A stretch of 9,963 bases of DNA from Solirubrobacterales bacterium (GCA_003134675.1 PLBZ01000073.1:9728-19690), one strand, 5' to 3'; positions 1 to 5,651 are shown, counted from the first letter of the stretch. Notes: generated by a model not told the origin, from the sequence alone. Made by a program: numbers and translations.

Positions 1-168
1 GGCGGCGAGCACGACGTGGCGAACTCCTCTATCGCGGCACTCGAGCTAGACGTGCGCAAGCCGGGCAATCCTTCGCGCACGCTGCACACCCCTCATGGCG
101 CGGTCTATGAGCTGGGGATGCGCGAGCGCGATCACGGCGTGCCGATCGCACCCTTCGCCGACGGCTGA
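1..168 (+). CDS. C-terminal end of a protein, possibly a winged-helix (Trans_reg_C-like) regulator; 5' part outside the window
   Basis: Frame 1 is open from the first base to TGA at 166-168 and gives 55 residues ending PIAPFADG. The stretch NSSIAALELDVRKPGNPSRTLHTPHGAVYEL resembles, by eye, the recognition helix and wing of OmpR/PhoB-type DNA-binding domains, whose usual pattern is an LRxKL helix followed by I(R/H)TVRGxGYRL. Here LHTPHGAVYEL would be the wing. The match is only a pattern resemblance: the helix lacks the usual LRRKL, and the wing has PHG instead of VRG. The start, full length and any receiver domain lie to the left of the window. It could equally be an unrelated protein, so the reading frame is firmer than the function. 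Confidence 0.45.
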   Translation, partial: GGEHDVANSSIAALELDVRKPGNPSRTLHTPHGAVYELGMRERDHGVPIAPFADG

Positions 169-194
169 GCACGCCCATGCTCGCCGACCGGTGC

Positions 195-227
195 TTCTTA
201 TGTTAGTGGCGTTTATTCTTACGTTAA
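195..227. repeat. Two-copy AT-rich direct repeat upstream of cysC, possible operator
   Basis: TTCTTATGTTAG at 195-206 and TTCTTACGTTAA at 216-227 match at 10 of 12 positions, with a 21-base start-to-start distance (two helical turns). They form an AT-rich island in otherwise GC-rich sequence, 50-80 bases before the short leader ORF. Spacing and placement suit a tandem regulator site for cysC, but no regulator is identified. Confidence 0.35.
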
Positions 228-279
228 TCGCTGGCAAATCGCCTTCAATGTAGTTGTGAGCGTCGCCAACGAGGAGTCC

Positions 280-333
280 ATGCAGGTGATCGGCGCCGGC
301 CTTCGCCGGCCACGAGGGGGATGCGACCAATGA
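280..333 (+). CDS. Putative 17-aa leader peptide of cysC (short upstream ORF)
   Basis: ATG at 280 is preceded by GAGGAG at 271-276. It opens a 17-codon ORF, MQVIGAGLRRPRGGCDQ, that stops at TGA 331-333. The stop shares bases with the cysC start at 330-332 (ATGA), the arrangement of translationally coupled genes. The Shine-Dalgarno match is good, although only 3 bases separate it from the ATG. A hairpin (GCCGGC-CTTC-GCCGGC, 295-310) lies inside the ORF, just before the cysC ribosome site at 314-320. There is one Cys codon (TGC 322-324), three codons before the stop. Cysteine-responsive short upstream ORFs are known for sulfur genes in mycobacteria, but those carry runs of Cys codons, so a sensing role here is only a possibility. 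It may be a chance ORF. Confidence 0.4.
   Translation: MQVIGAGLRRPRGGCDQ
295..310 (+). promoter_or_regulatory. Hairpin directly before the cysC ribosome-binding site
   Basis: GCCGGC (295-300), loop CTTC, GCCGGC (305-310) forms a perfect 6-bp all-GC stem with a tetraloop. It ends 3 bases before the purine run GAGGGGG (314-320) that serves cysC. Translation of the short leader ORF would unfold it, so it could couple leader translation to cysC translation. A role is inferred only from position. Confidence 0.3.
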
Positions 334-911
334 ACGGGAACGTGATCTGGCAGGAGGCCACAGTAGATCGCGCGCGGCGCTGGCAGGCGCTGGGCCAGCA
401 GGGCGCGACCGTTTGGTTCACCGGCCTCCCCGGCGCCGGCAAGACGACGATCGCCACCGCGGTCGAGGCGCGCCTGATCGATGCCGGACGCTGCGCCTAC
501 CGGCTCGACGGGGACAACCTGCGCCACGGAATGTGTAGCGACCTCGGCTTCAGCAAGAGCGACCGCGAGACGAACGTCGGGCGCGTCGGGGAAATGGCGC
601 GTCTGTTCGCCGACGCGGGCACCGTCGCGCTCGTCGCGCTCGTCTCGCCCTACTCCGACTGCCGGGAAAAAGTCCGCGCACTGCACGAACACGACGGGCT
701 CCCGTTCATGGAGGTTTTCGTCAACACCCCTGCAGAGGAGTGCGCTCGCCGCGACCCCAAGGGCCTCTATGCGCGCGCCCGCAGTGGGCACCTCAGCGGG
801 CTGACTGGCGTGGATGCTCCCTATGAACCCCCGCCCGCACCCGAGCTCGAGCTCACGCCCGACATGGACGTCGAGCAGGCGACCGCAGCCGTGCTGTCCG
901 CGCTGGGCTAG
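330..911 (+). CDS. cysC: Adenylyl-sulfate (APS) kinase
   Basis: Phosphorylates adenosine 5'-phosphosulfate with ATP to give PAPS, a cytoplasmic step of sulfate activation. The 193-aa product has the usual length of a stand-alone CysC. Visible motifs are the P-loop GLPGAGKTT (residues 32-40), the substrate-binding LDGDNLRHGM (59-68), the LGFS-DRETNVGRVGEMA helix (72-90), the VSPY loop carrying the family's active-site Ser (105-108) and the C-terminal block DPKGLYARARSGHLSGLTGVDAPYEPP (142-168). I place the start at ATG 330. GAGGGGG at 314-320 is 9 bases away from it, while the in-frame ATG at 321 directly abuts that site. The 330 start also overlaps the stop of a short upstream ORF. No cysD, cysN or other sulfur gene is adjacent, so it may supply PAPS for sulfation or work with genes elsewhere. 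Confidence 0.93.
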   Translation: MNGNVIWQEATVDRARRWQALGQQGATVWFTGLPGAGKTTIATAVEARLIDAGRCAYRLDGDNLRHGMCSDLGFSKSDRETNVGRVGEMARLFADAGTVALVALVSPYSDCREKVRALHEHDGLPFMEVFVNTPAEECARRDPKGLYARARSGHLSGLTGVDAPYEPPPAPELELTPDMDVEQATAAVLSALG

Positions 912-975
912 CGCCCGCGACTCACTCCTGAATCCCACCCCTGCGGAGCTGCTGCTGGGACAGTGTGTGCCTATA

Positions 976-1024
976 TGTCATCGTAGTTGACAGAAGATGG
1001 CCTTTTGTATAGTTTACGTACACA
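976..1024. promoter_or_regulatory. Dyad symmetries over the alkB promoter, candidate TetR operator
   Basis: TGTCA-N7-TGACA (976-992) is a perfect 5-bp inverted repeat covering the -35. A second dyad covers the -10 and start region: either 1006-1024 (TGT...ACA ends, 6 of 9 pairs) or the shorter GTTTACGTACAC at 1012-1023 (10 of 12 positions symmetric around TACGTA). TetR-family repressors usually bind such dyads over promoters, and a TetR gene is the third gene of this operon, so autoregulation is the simplest reading. Confidence 0.35.
987..1015 (+). promoter_or_regulatory. Predicted sigma-70-type promoter of the alkB operon
   Basis: TTGACA at 987-992 is a perfect -35. Two -10 options follow: TATAGT at 1008-1013 (15-base spacer, short) or TAGTTT at 1010-1015 (17-base spacer). 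Transcription would start near 1022, giving a leader of about 35-40 bases before ATG 1059. The element lies in the only AT-rich part of the 147-base gap between cysC and alkB. Confidence 0.55.
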
Positions 1025-1058
1025 TAGTCCACAAGCTGACACGAGGAGACGCCGGCCA

Positions 1059-2264
1059 ATGGCCTCGATCGCGAGCGAGCACCCCGCTGTAGAACCCCGA
1101 GCACATTGGCGCGACCACAAGCGCTACGCCTGGCTGCTCGCCCTGATCGTGCCGCTACTGCCGTTTTCCTCCTGGATGATGGTCGAACTGACCGGACTCG
1201 GCGTGTTCTGGTTCTACGGCCCGGTGCTCATCTTCGGCATCTTCCCGCTGCTGGACATTCTCGGCGGCCTGGATCCCAGCAACCCACCCGACAGCGTGAT
1301 CAAGTGGCTCGAACAGGACCGCTACTACCGCTGGGTCATCTACCTGTACCTTCCGATCCAATACGCCAGCCTGGTGTTCGCCTGCTGGATGTGGTCGCAC
1401 GGCGGCCTGTCAACGGTCGAATCGATCGGGCTGGCGCTGACAGTCGCGATGGTCTCGGGCATCGCGATCAACACGGCCCACGAGCTCGGCCACAAGCGCA
1501 CAAGCTACGAGCGCTGGCTCAGCCGAGTCGCGCTCGCCCAGACAGGCTACGGCCACTTCTTCATCGAGCACAACCGCGGCCACCACGTGCGCGTGGCCAC
1601 ACCCGAGGACCCAGCCAGCGCGCGTCTGGGGGAGAGCTTCTACGCGTTCTGGCCGCGCACGGTGTTCGGCAGCCTGCGCTCGGCCTGGGGGCTCGAGCGC
1701 ACGCGCCTACAGCGCACAGGGCGCGGACCCTGGACGATCCGCAACGACATCCTGAACGCATGGGCGATGTCGCTCGTGCTGGCGGTCGCACTGGTCGCCG
1801 TGTTCGGGCCGGTCGTGCTCCCCTATCTGCTGATCCAGGCGGTCGTCGGCTTCTCGCTGCTGGAGGTCGTCAACTACCTCGAGCACTACGGCCTGCTGCG
1901 CCAGCGCCGCGAGGACGGCCGCTACGAGCGCACCGCACCCGAACACAGCTGGAACAGCAACAACGTGGTCTCAAACGTTTTGCTCTACCACCTGCAGCGC
2001 CACTCCGACCACCACGCCAACCCTGTGCGCCGCTACCAGGCGCTGCGCCACGTCGACGAGGCTCCGCAGTTGCCAACGGGCTATGCCGGCATGATCCTGA
2101 TCGCCACGATCCCACCGCTGTGGCGGCGGATCATGGACCGTCGCCTGCTCGCCCACTACAGCCACGAGGTGACGCGCGCCAACATCAATCCGCGCGCCCG
2201 CCGGCGGATGCTGGCGCGCTATGGCGCCCCCGCGAAGGCCGCGGAGCGGGAGAGCTCGCGATGA
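1059..2264 (+). CDS. alkB: Alkane 1-monooxygenase (AlkB, membrane di-iron hydroxylase)
   Basis: Integral membrane non-haem di-iron enzyme that hydroxylates the terminal carbon of n-alkanes using O2 and electrons from rubredoxin. The 401-aa product matches the family's usual length. It carries all histidine boxes: HELGHK (141-146), EHNRGHH (170-176) and LQRHSDHH (312-319), plus the AlkB signature NYLEHYG (272-278). Hydrophobic segments lie at about 23-45, 48-68, 90-115 and 120-138 before the first box, and at about 240-270 between boxes two and three. The start is ATG 1059, with AGGAG at 1044-1048. The in-frame TTG at 987 is part of the -35 and is rejected. The stop TGA 2262-2264 overlaps the rubredoxin start (ATGA), so the two are translationally coupled. 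The three His boxes plus HYG favour alkane hydroxylation over related desaturases or XylM-type enzymes. Confidence 0.95.
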   Translation: MASIASEHPAVEPRAHWRDHKRYAWLLALIVPLLPFSSWMMVELTGLGVFWFYGPVLIFGIFPLLDILGGLDPSNPPDSVIKWLEQDRYYRWVIYLYLPIQYASLVFACWMWSHGGLSTVESIGLALTVAMVSGIAINTAHELGHKRTSYERWLSRVALAQTGYGHFFIEHNRGHHVRVATPEDPASARLGESFYAFWPRTVFGSLRSAWGLERTRLQRTGRGPWTIRNDILNAWAMSLVLAVALVAVFGPVVLPYLLIQAVVGFSLLEVVNYLEHYGLLRQRREDGRYERTAPEHSWNSNNVVSNVLLYHLQRHSDHHANPVRRYQALRHVDEAPQLPTGYAGMILIATIPPLWRRIMDRRLLAHYSHEVTRANINPRARRRMLARYGAPAKAAERESSR

Positions 2265-2428
2265 GCCGCTGGCGCTGCCCCGGGTGCGGCTACGTGTACG
2301 ACGAGCAGGCCGGCCATGCGCGCGAGGGCTTCCCACCCGGCACGCCCTTCAGCGAGGTCCCCGACGATTGGGCCTGCCCGGACTGCGGCGTGTGCGACAA
2401 GGTCGACTTCGAGCCGGCCGAGGGCTGA
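2261..2428 (+). CDS. rubA: Rubredoxin, electron donor of AlkB, AlkG1-like spacing
   Basis: A 55-aa single-domain rubredoxin that binds one Fe through four cysteines, CPGC (6-9) and CPDC (39-42). It retains the conserved GYVYD (10-14) and PDDWACP (34-40). ATG 2261 overlaps the alkB stop by 4 bases. Between CxxCG and the conserved DF there is one residue more (VCDKVDF) than in the common type (for example AAKSDF). As I recall the classification, an extra residue here, normally Arg, marks AlkG1-type rubredoxins, whereas AlkG2-type ones transfer electrons to AlkB. Here the position holds a fifth cysteine, Cys45 (TGC, one base from the Arg codon CGC). No second rubredoxin and no rubredoxin reductase lie next to it. 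Confidence 0.93.
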   Translation: MSRWRCPGCGYVYDEQAGHAREGFPPGTPFSEVPDDWACPDCGVCDKVDFEPAEG

Positions 2429-2435
2429 AGGCCCG

Positions 2436-3074
2436 ATGGCGACACTCGAGCGAACCCCTTACGCGGAGGCCGCCCACGAGCTACTGCGCAACACCCTGCT
2501 GGACGCCGCCCGCGACGAGCTAGAACGCAGAGGCTGGGCACAGATCACGATGAGCGACATCGCCACGGCCGCGGGCGTGAGCCGCCAGACCCTATATAAG
2601 GAGTTCGGCTCCAGGGACGAGTTCGCACAGGCCTTTGTGATGCGCGAGGTCGACCGTTTCCTCGAGGCCGTCGAAGTGGCGGTGCGGGAACACCTCAATG
2701 ATCCGGCCACGGCGCTGTCGGCTGCGTTCAATGTGTTCCTGACGGCGGCCGCGGAGGACCCGCTAGTGCGCACGCTGCTCACCGGCGATGAGGCCTACAG
2801 CCTGCTGGCGCTGGTGACGACGCAGGGCGAGCCCGTGGTCGCCGGTGCAACGAAGCGCCTCTCAGCAATCATCCTCTCCGGGTGGTCGACGGTAAACCCT
2901 GCCGACGCGAGGCTCTTGGCCGAGTGCCTCGTGCGCCTCGCGATCAGCTACGCGGCGCTCCCCGCCGGGCCCACCGGGATGACGGCCGCCTCGGTAACCA
3001 CCCTGCTCGGACCCTTTATCGAGCGCGTGCTCACCGAGGAGCTGGAGTCAGTGCCAACACGCGACTACCCGTAG
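2436..3074 (+). CDS. TetR-family regulator of the alkB operon (AlkX/AlkU-like)
   Basis: A 212-aa protein with an N-terminal TetR helix-turn-helix: ITMSDIATAAGVSRQTLYKEFGSRDEF at residues 37-63, with the typical TLYxxFxSRDEF ending. The rest is a helical ligand-binding domain without strong conservation visible by eye. It starts 7 bases after rubA, with GAAGG at 2427-2431 as a rather close ribosome site. An in-frame ATG at 2316 lies inside rubA and is rejected. In several actinobacteria a TetR gene follows alkB-rubredoxin genes and represses its own operon until long-chain products accumulate. The dyads over the alkB promoter fit that model. Its stop overlaps the end of the convergent L,D-transpeptidase gene by 10 bases. 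Confidence 0.88.
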   Translation: MATLERTPYAEAAHELLRNTLLDAARDELERRGWAQITMSDIATAAGVSRQTLYKEFGSRDEFAQAFVMREVDRFLEAVEVAVREHLNDPATALSAAFNVFLTAAAEDPLVRTLLTGDEAYSLLALVTTQGEPVVAGATKRLSAIILSGWSTVNPADARLLAECLVRLAISYAALPAGPTGMTAASVTTLLGPFIERVLTEELESVPTRDYP

Positions 3075-3745
3075 ATCGTCGTCGGTGTCCCTGGGCCGAT
3101 GCGGGCGGCCAGCCATTCGATGCTCGCTGTAGCGACCCGGATACAACCGTGCGATTCAGCTGCACCGAGCGTTCCTCCAAGGTTGTTGCGTCCATGGATA
3201 GCGATCTGGCCCGGGCCACCTTCGAATTCCTGTAGCGCATCTGAGCGGGCGCTGAGAGCCAGCGCAAACGGTCCTCCGGCCTCGCCAGCCGGCATCTTCA
3301 GCGTCTCCTCGACGAAGAATTCGCCAGTGGGCGTCAGCGTCGAGGACTTGCCCACCACCGCTTGGAAGGCTCTCAGCTTACGGCCATCGCGATAGACGCT
3401 CACCCGGCGTGCAGCGAGGTCGACCACGATGTGCCAAGCGGTCATGAGCTTGCGGGTGCCCTGCTGGGCGATCCAGTCAGTCGATGAATTGGGGCGACCA
3501 GGCAGCATCACCTGCAGCCACCGTATCCCGTCGGCACCGGTCAGGCTCCCGGTTACAGGCAGCGTGGTCCGCTCACCGGTGATTGGCCGACGGGAGGGCA
3601 CAACCTCGGTCTGCGGAGACCCGGCTTCGGGCTCTTGGTGTGCACCGTGTGCGCTCAGCAGCACAGCAAGCTGCTGAGTCGCTCGCACGCGGGCCGGAGT
3701 ACCGGCGCCGAACGCTGAACCTGCCGTGACGCCGAGCAGGCACAC
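3065..3745 (-). CDS. Secreted L,D-transpeptidase (YkuD domain)
   Basis: Cross-links peptidoglycan (3-3 bonds) or attaches proteins to it, outside the membrane. The YkuD domain covers about 103-225 with the catalytic set H184 and S198-H-G-C201-I-R203 (HGRN...SHGCIRV), so it looks active. Residues 60-100 (IRWLQVMLPGRPNSSTDWIAQQG) resemble the SH3-like module often placed before YkuD in actinobacteria. The first standard start is GTG at 3745, but it cuts into a hydrophobic stretch. The in-frame codons upstream give HRLSVGLAVCLLGVTAGSAFGA, a convincing signal peptide reaching back to about 3770 without an ATG, GTG or TTG. Initiation may therefore use a rare codon (ATT or CTG), or depend on coupling to the ice-binding gene, whose stop is 14 bases before the GTG. 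The 3' end overlaps the tetR end by 10 bases. Confidence 0.87.
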   Translation of the reverse strand: MCLLGVTAGSAFGAGTPARVRATQQLAVLLSAHGAHQEPEAGSPQTEVVPSRRPITGERTTLPVTGSLTGADGIRWLQVMLPGRPNSSTDWIAQQGTRKLMTAWHIVVDLAARRVSVYRDGRKLRAFQAVVGKSSTLTPTGEFFVEETLKMPAGEAGGPFALALSARSDALQEFEGGPGQIAIHGRNNLGGTLGAAESHGCIRVATASIEWLAARIGPGTPTTIYG

Positions 3746-3759
3746 CGCCAGCCCGACGC

Positions 3760-4824
3760 TCAGCCTGTGAATGAGGCCCGCCTGTGCGGAAGGGCCGGCC
3801 GCGCGGGCGAACGGTGCCGCGAGACTTGGCGGCGGTGCCTACGCGAGGTCGTGTGTTTGCCGTGTTTGCCCACGGTCCTCGACCCGATCGGCGGTAGCGG
3901 GGTCGTCGTCGTACCAGGGATGGCACCCGAGCCGACAGCTTCTGCAAGCTTGGTCGCTTCCGCGAGCTTGATCGCTTCGGCGGGCGTGGTCGTTTCCGTA
4001 CCGCCACCGCCAGTGGCGCCTCCGCCACCGCCACCGCCACCGGCGCTGGAGGCGCAGTTGGACGTGGTAATGGTGTTGGTGTCCAAGGTCACCGCACCGG
4101 TTCTCGCCAGCAGCCTGCCATGGATGGTGGCGGCGGTATTCGCGGAGATGCTCGCCGAGGCCATGACCGTGCCGACGAAGCGCGTGCCCGTCCCCAGCGT
4201 CGCTGAGGAGCCGACCTGCCAGAAGACGTTGCACGCCTGCGCGCCGCCCGTCAGCTGGACGCTGGTATTCGAGCCGGTGATCAGCGTGGAGCCGATCTGA
4301 AAGATGAACACAGCGTTGGGGTTACCCTGGGCGTTGAGCGTGACACTTCCCGATGACAGCAGCAACGAGCTGCTGGCAGTGCGAACGCCCGGCGAGAAGG
4401 TCTGACCGGCCAGGTCGGTTCCCGCCGAACCATTGGTCGGACGGGAAGCAGCGTCGTTGTAGCCGGTGGTGAGGGCGTTCTTCGCCCCGATCGCAACCGC
4501 ATCATCGACGTGCGTCTGCCCGAGTACGTGCGGGGCGCCGGTCACCGATGAACCGGGGCTCAACCCCAGGTCGCCGAACATCGTCGTGGGTCCGGTGTTG
4601 GTCACCGTCGAGCCACCCAGCACTGAGAAACTGGCCGCCGTTCCCAGGCCCACCGTCGCGGGGGCGCCCAGAGCGCTGCTCGCGAACAGAAGGGTAGATA
4701 GCAACCCAAGCACAAGAAGCCCTGCTCGAAATAGCTTGCCGCCGGCCCTCAGAACGGGACGCCAGATCACTGCGAGGGAGTCGCTGAGAAGCGACTCGTG
4801 CATCGATGGGACGCCTCTTTCCAT
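3760..4824 (-). CDS. Secreted ice-binding-like protein (DUF3494 domain) with Gly-rich linker and basic tail
   Basis: A 354-aa exported protein. Residues 1-33 are a long n-region, 34-53 a hydrophobic core (AGLLVLGLLSTLLFASSALG), with likely cleavage near ALGA/PATV at 54. The DUF3494 beta-solenoid spans about 57-257, with typical blocks: FSVLGGSTVTNTGPTTMFGDLGLSPG (66-91), PNAVFIFQIGSTL (169-181), NVFWQVGSSATLGTGT (199-214) and the ISANTAATIHGRLLARTGAVTLDTNTI core (226-252). In this family the fold binds ice crystals or acts as an adhesin. A Gly-rich linker (262-275), a six-residue repeat AEA(I/T)KL (282-297) and an Arg/His/Lys-rich tail ending SFTG follow, suited to contact with cell-wall polymers. 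ATG 4824 has GAGGAG 5 bases before it. Ice binding itself is inferred from the family; many homologues are untested. Confidence 0.88.
   Translation of the reverse strand: MERGVPSMHESLLSDSLAVIWRPVLRAGGKLFRAGLLVLGLLSTLLFASSALGAPATVGLGTAASFSVLGGSTVTNTGPTTMFGDLGLSPGSSVTGAPHVLGQTHVDDAVAIGAKNALTTGYNDAASRPTNGSAGTDLAGQTFSPGVRTASSSLLLSSGSVTLNAQGNPNAVFIFQIGSTLITGSNTSVQLTGGAQACNVFWQVGSSATLGTGTRFVGTVMASASISANTAATIHGRLLARTGAVTLDTNTITTSNCASSAGGGGGGGGATGGGGTETTTPAEAIKLAEATKLAEAVGSGAIPGTTTTPLPPIGSRTVGKHGKHTTSRRHRRQVSRHRSPARPALPHRRASFTG
3934..3981 (-). repeat. Six-residue coding repeat AEA(I/T)KL in the ice-binding protein
   Basis: Residues 282-297 read AEAIKL, AEATKL, AEAV. The three units of up to 18 bases differ mostly in third positions, showing a short tandem duplication that has drifted. 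The segment is alternately acidic and basic and probably helical, between the Gly linker and the basic tail. Confidence 0.6.
4000..4041 (-). repeat. Gly-rich linker from GGN codon repeats
   Basis: Codons for residues 262-275 are nearly all GGC/GGT, giving eight consecutive Gly, then Ala-Thr, then four Gly. On the plus strand this reads as a CCGCCA-type repeat. It is a slippage-prone low-complexity linker between the beta-solenoid and the C-terminal tail. Confidence 0.6.
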
Positions 4825-4862
4825 GGCATCTCCTCACTGCGGCGTCAAGCACCGCGATAGAA

Positions 4863-4902
4863 GGGGATGGCTCCCCGGTCTCTTCGACCTCTTTGTAGAC
4901 CG
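4863..4902 (-). promoter_or_regulatory. Paired hairpins between the response regulator and the ice-binding gene
   Basis: In minus-strand RNA, CGGTCT/AGACCG (4902-4897 with 4881-4876, 15-base loop) comes first. It is followed by GGGGA-GCCA-TCCCC (4876-4863), sharing one base. A smaller hairpin, GGTC-GAAGA-GACC (4889-4877), competes with the first stem. The second stem is followed by TTCT, a poor U-tract. The 116-base gap could hold a weak terminator/attenuator or an RNA-processing site. I do not recognise a riboswitch class. Confidence 0.3.
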
Positions 4903-4940
4903 ACAGTTCGCCGCCTCAGCGTTAGCCAAACGCAAGCAAC

Positions 4941-5651
4941 TCAACGTATGTCGCGTGCGCCATGTCCGCGCCGAGGTCGCCTCAGGGGCGTCGTGGCCCG
5001 GCGTAGTGGCGAGGACACAGCCCTGTCGGACTGCGGCGCCAGCTCAGGCATAGGTCGCGCGGCGAGCTCGCGGCGGGAGGAGACGCCCACCTTGCGGTAG
5101 ATGTTGCGCGCGTGGGTACGAACCGTCTCGACCCCCACCTGCAAGGCGATGGCTATCTGGGCGTTCGAGCGACCCTGCTGGAGCAGGGGAAGCACTTCAG
5201 CCTCGCGCGGGGTCAACAGATGTCCTGCAGCGACCAGACCGCCACCCGTGTTAGACGTGACCCGCGGAATCACCTGAAGCCCCCGTGACGCGAGGTGGAT
5301 CGCGTTGAGCACGTCGCGCGACTGAGTGTCCTTCGGCAGACAAGCGCTTGCTCCGAATGCCAGTAGCTGGGCACACTCAGCAATCGAAGGGTCGTTTGCA
5401 AGTAGGACCAATCGAGTGGCCGGGTGCCGGCCGCTGAGCTCTCGGACCTCGGCCAGCTTAGCCAGGGTGCCAAGGTCGAGGATCGCCACATCTGGACGGT
5501 GAGCACGTAGAACAACACCGATTCGCCCATGGTCAACATCGGCGGCGACGATCGAAAGGCTTTGATCGCTCTCGATCAGCTCATGTAGCCCTCTGGCCAG
5601 GAGATCGTCGAAATGGGCGAGGACAACAGTGATTGGGGTTTGGGGTGACAC
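4941..5651 (-). CDS. NarL/FixJ-type response regulator with atypical receiver
   Basis: A 236-aa cytoplasmic DNA-binding protein. The receiver-like part covers about 5-125, with acidic D15/D16, a candidate phospho-acceptor D59 (VAILDLG) and Lys107 (CLPKD). The position normally holding the switch Thr/Ser is Ala85 (LVLLAND), and the usual MPxxDG after the aspartate is replaced by GTLAKL, so phosphorylation switching may be altered or lost. The LuxR helix-turn-helix is clear: LTPREAEVLPLLQQGRSNAQIAIALQVGVETVRTHARNIYRKVGV at 146-190. The last 40 residues are a basic, probably disordered tail. The start is GTG 5651 with a weak ribosome site; no better in-frame start was found upstream. No histidine kinase is nearby. 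It is the first gene before the ice-binding and L,D-transpeptidase genes on the same strand and may control them. Confidence 0.85.
   Translation of the reverse strand: MSPQTPITVVLAHFDDLLARGLHELIESDQSLSIVAADVDHGRIGVVLRAHRPDVAILDLGTLAKLAEVRELSGRHPATRLVLLANDPSIAECAQLLAFGASACLPKDTQSRDVLNAIHLASRGLQVIPRVTSNTGGGLVAAGHLLTPREAEVLPLLQQGRSNAQIAIALQVGVETVRTHARNIYRKVGVSSRRELAARPMPELAPQSDRAVSSPLRRATTPLRRPRRGHGARDIR

Noticed and set aside
321..332. ATG 321 as cysC start
   Set aside because: The purine-rich ribosome site ends at 320, directly against this ATG; ATG 330 has correct spacing.
219..938. 239-codon minus-strand ORF opposite cysC
   Set aside because: Antisense shadow of a gene with full APS-kinase motifs.
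987..1058. TTG 987 as alkB start
   Set aside because: It is the first half of a perfect TTGACA -35; ATG 1059 has AGGAG upstream and family-typical length.
1106..2428. Long (440-codon) plus-strand ORF in a second frame over alkB and rubA
   Set aside because: Arg/Pro/Ala-rich composition typical of GC-rich shadow frames; the alkB and rubredoxin frames in the same DNA carry clear motifs.
2316..2435. ATG 2316 as tetR start, adding 40 residues
   Set aside because: The extension lies inside the rubredoxin gene in a low-complexity frame; ATG 2436 gives a normal TetR N-terminus.
4000..4045. CCGCCA repeat as a non-coding microsatellite
   Set aside because: It is in frame as the Gly linker of the ice-binding protein, so no separate element is needed.
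4863..4902. c-di-GMP or other known riboswitch before the ice-binding gene
   Set aside because: Hairpins are present, but the conserved core sequences of the classes I know are not recognisable.
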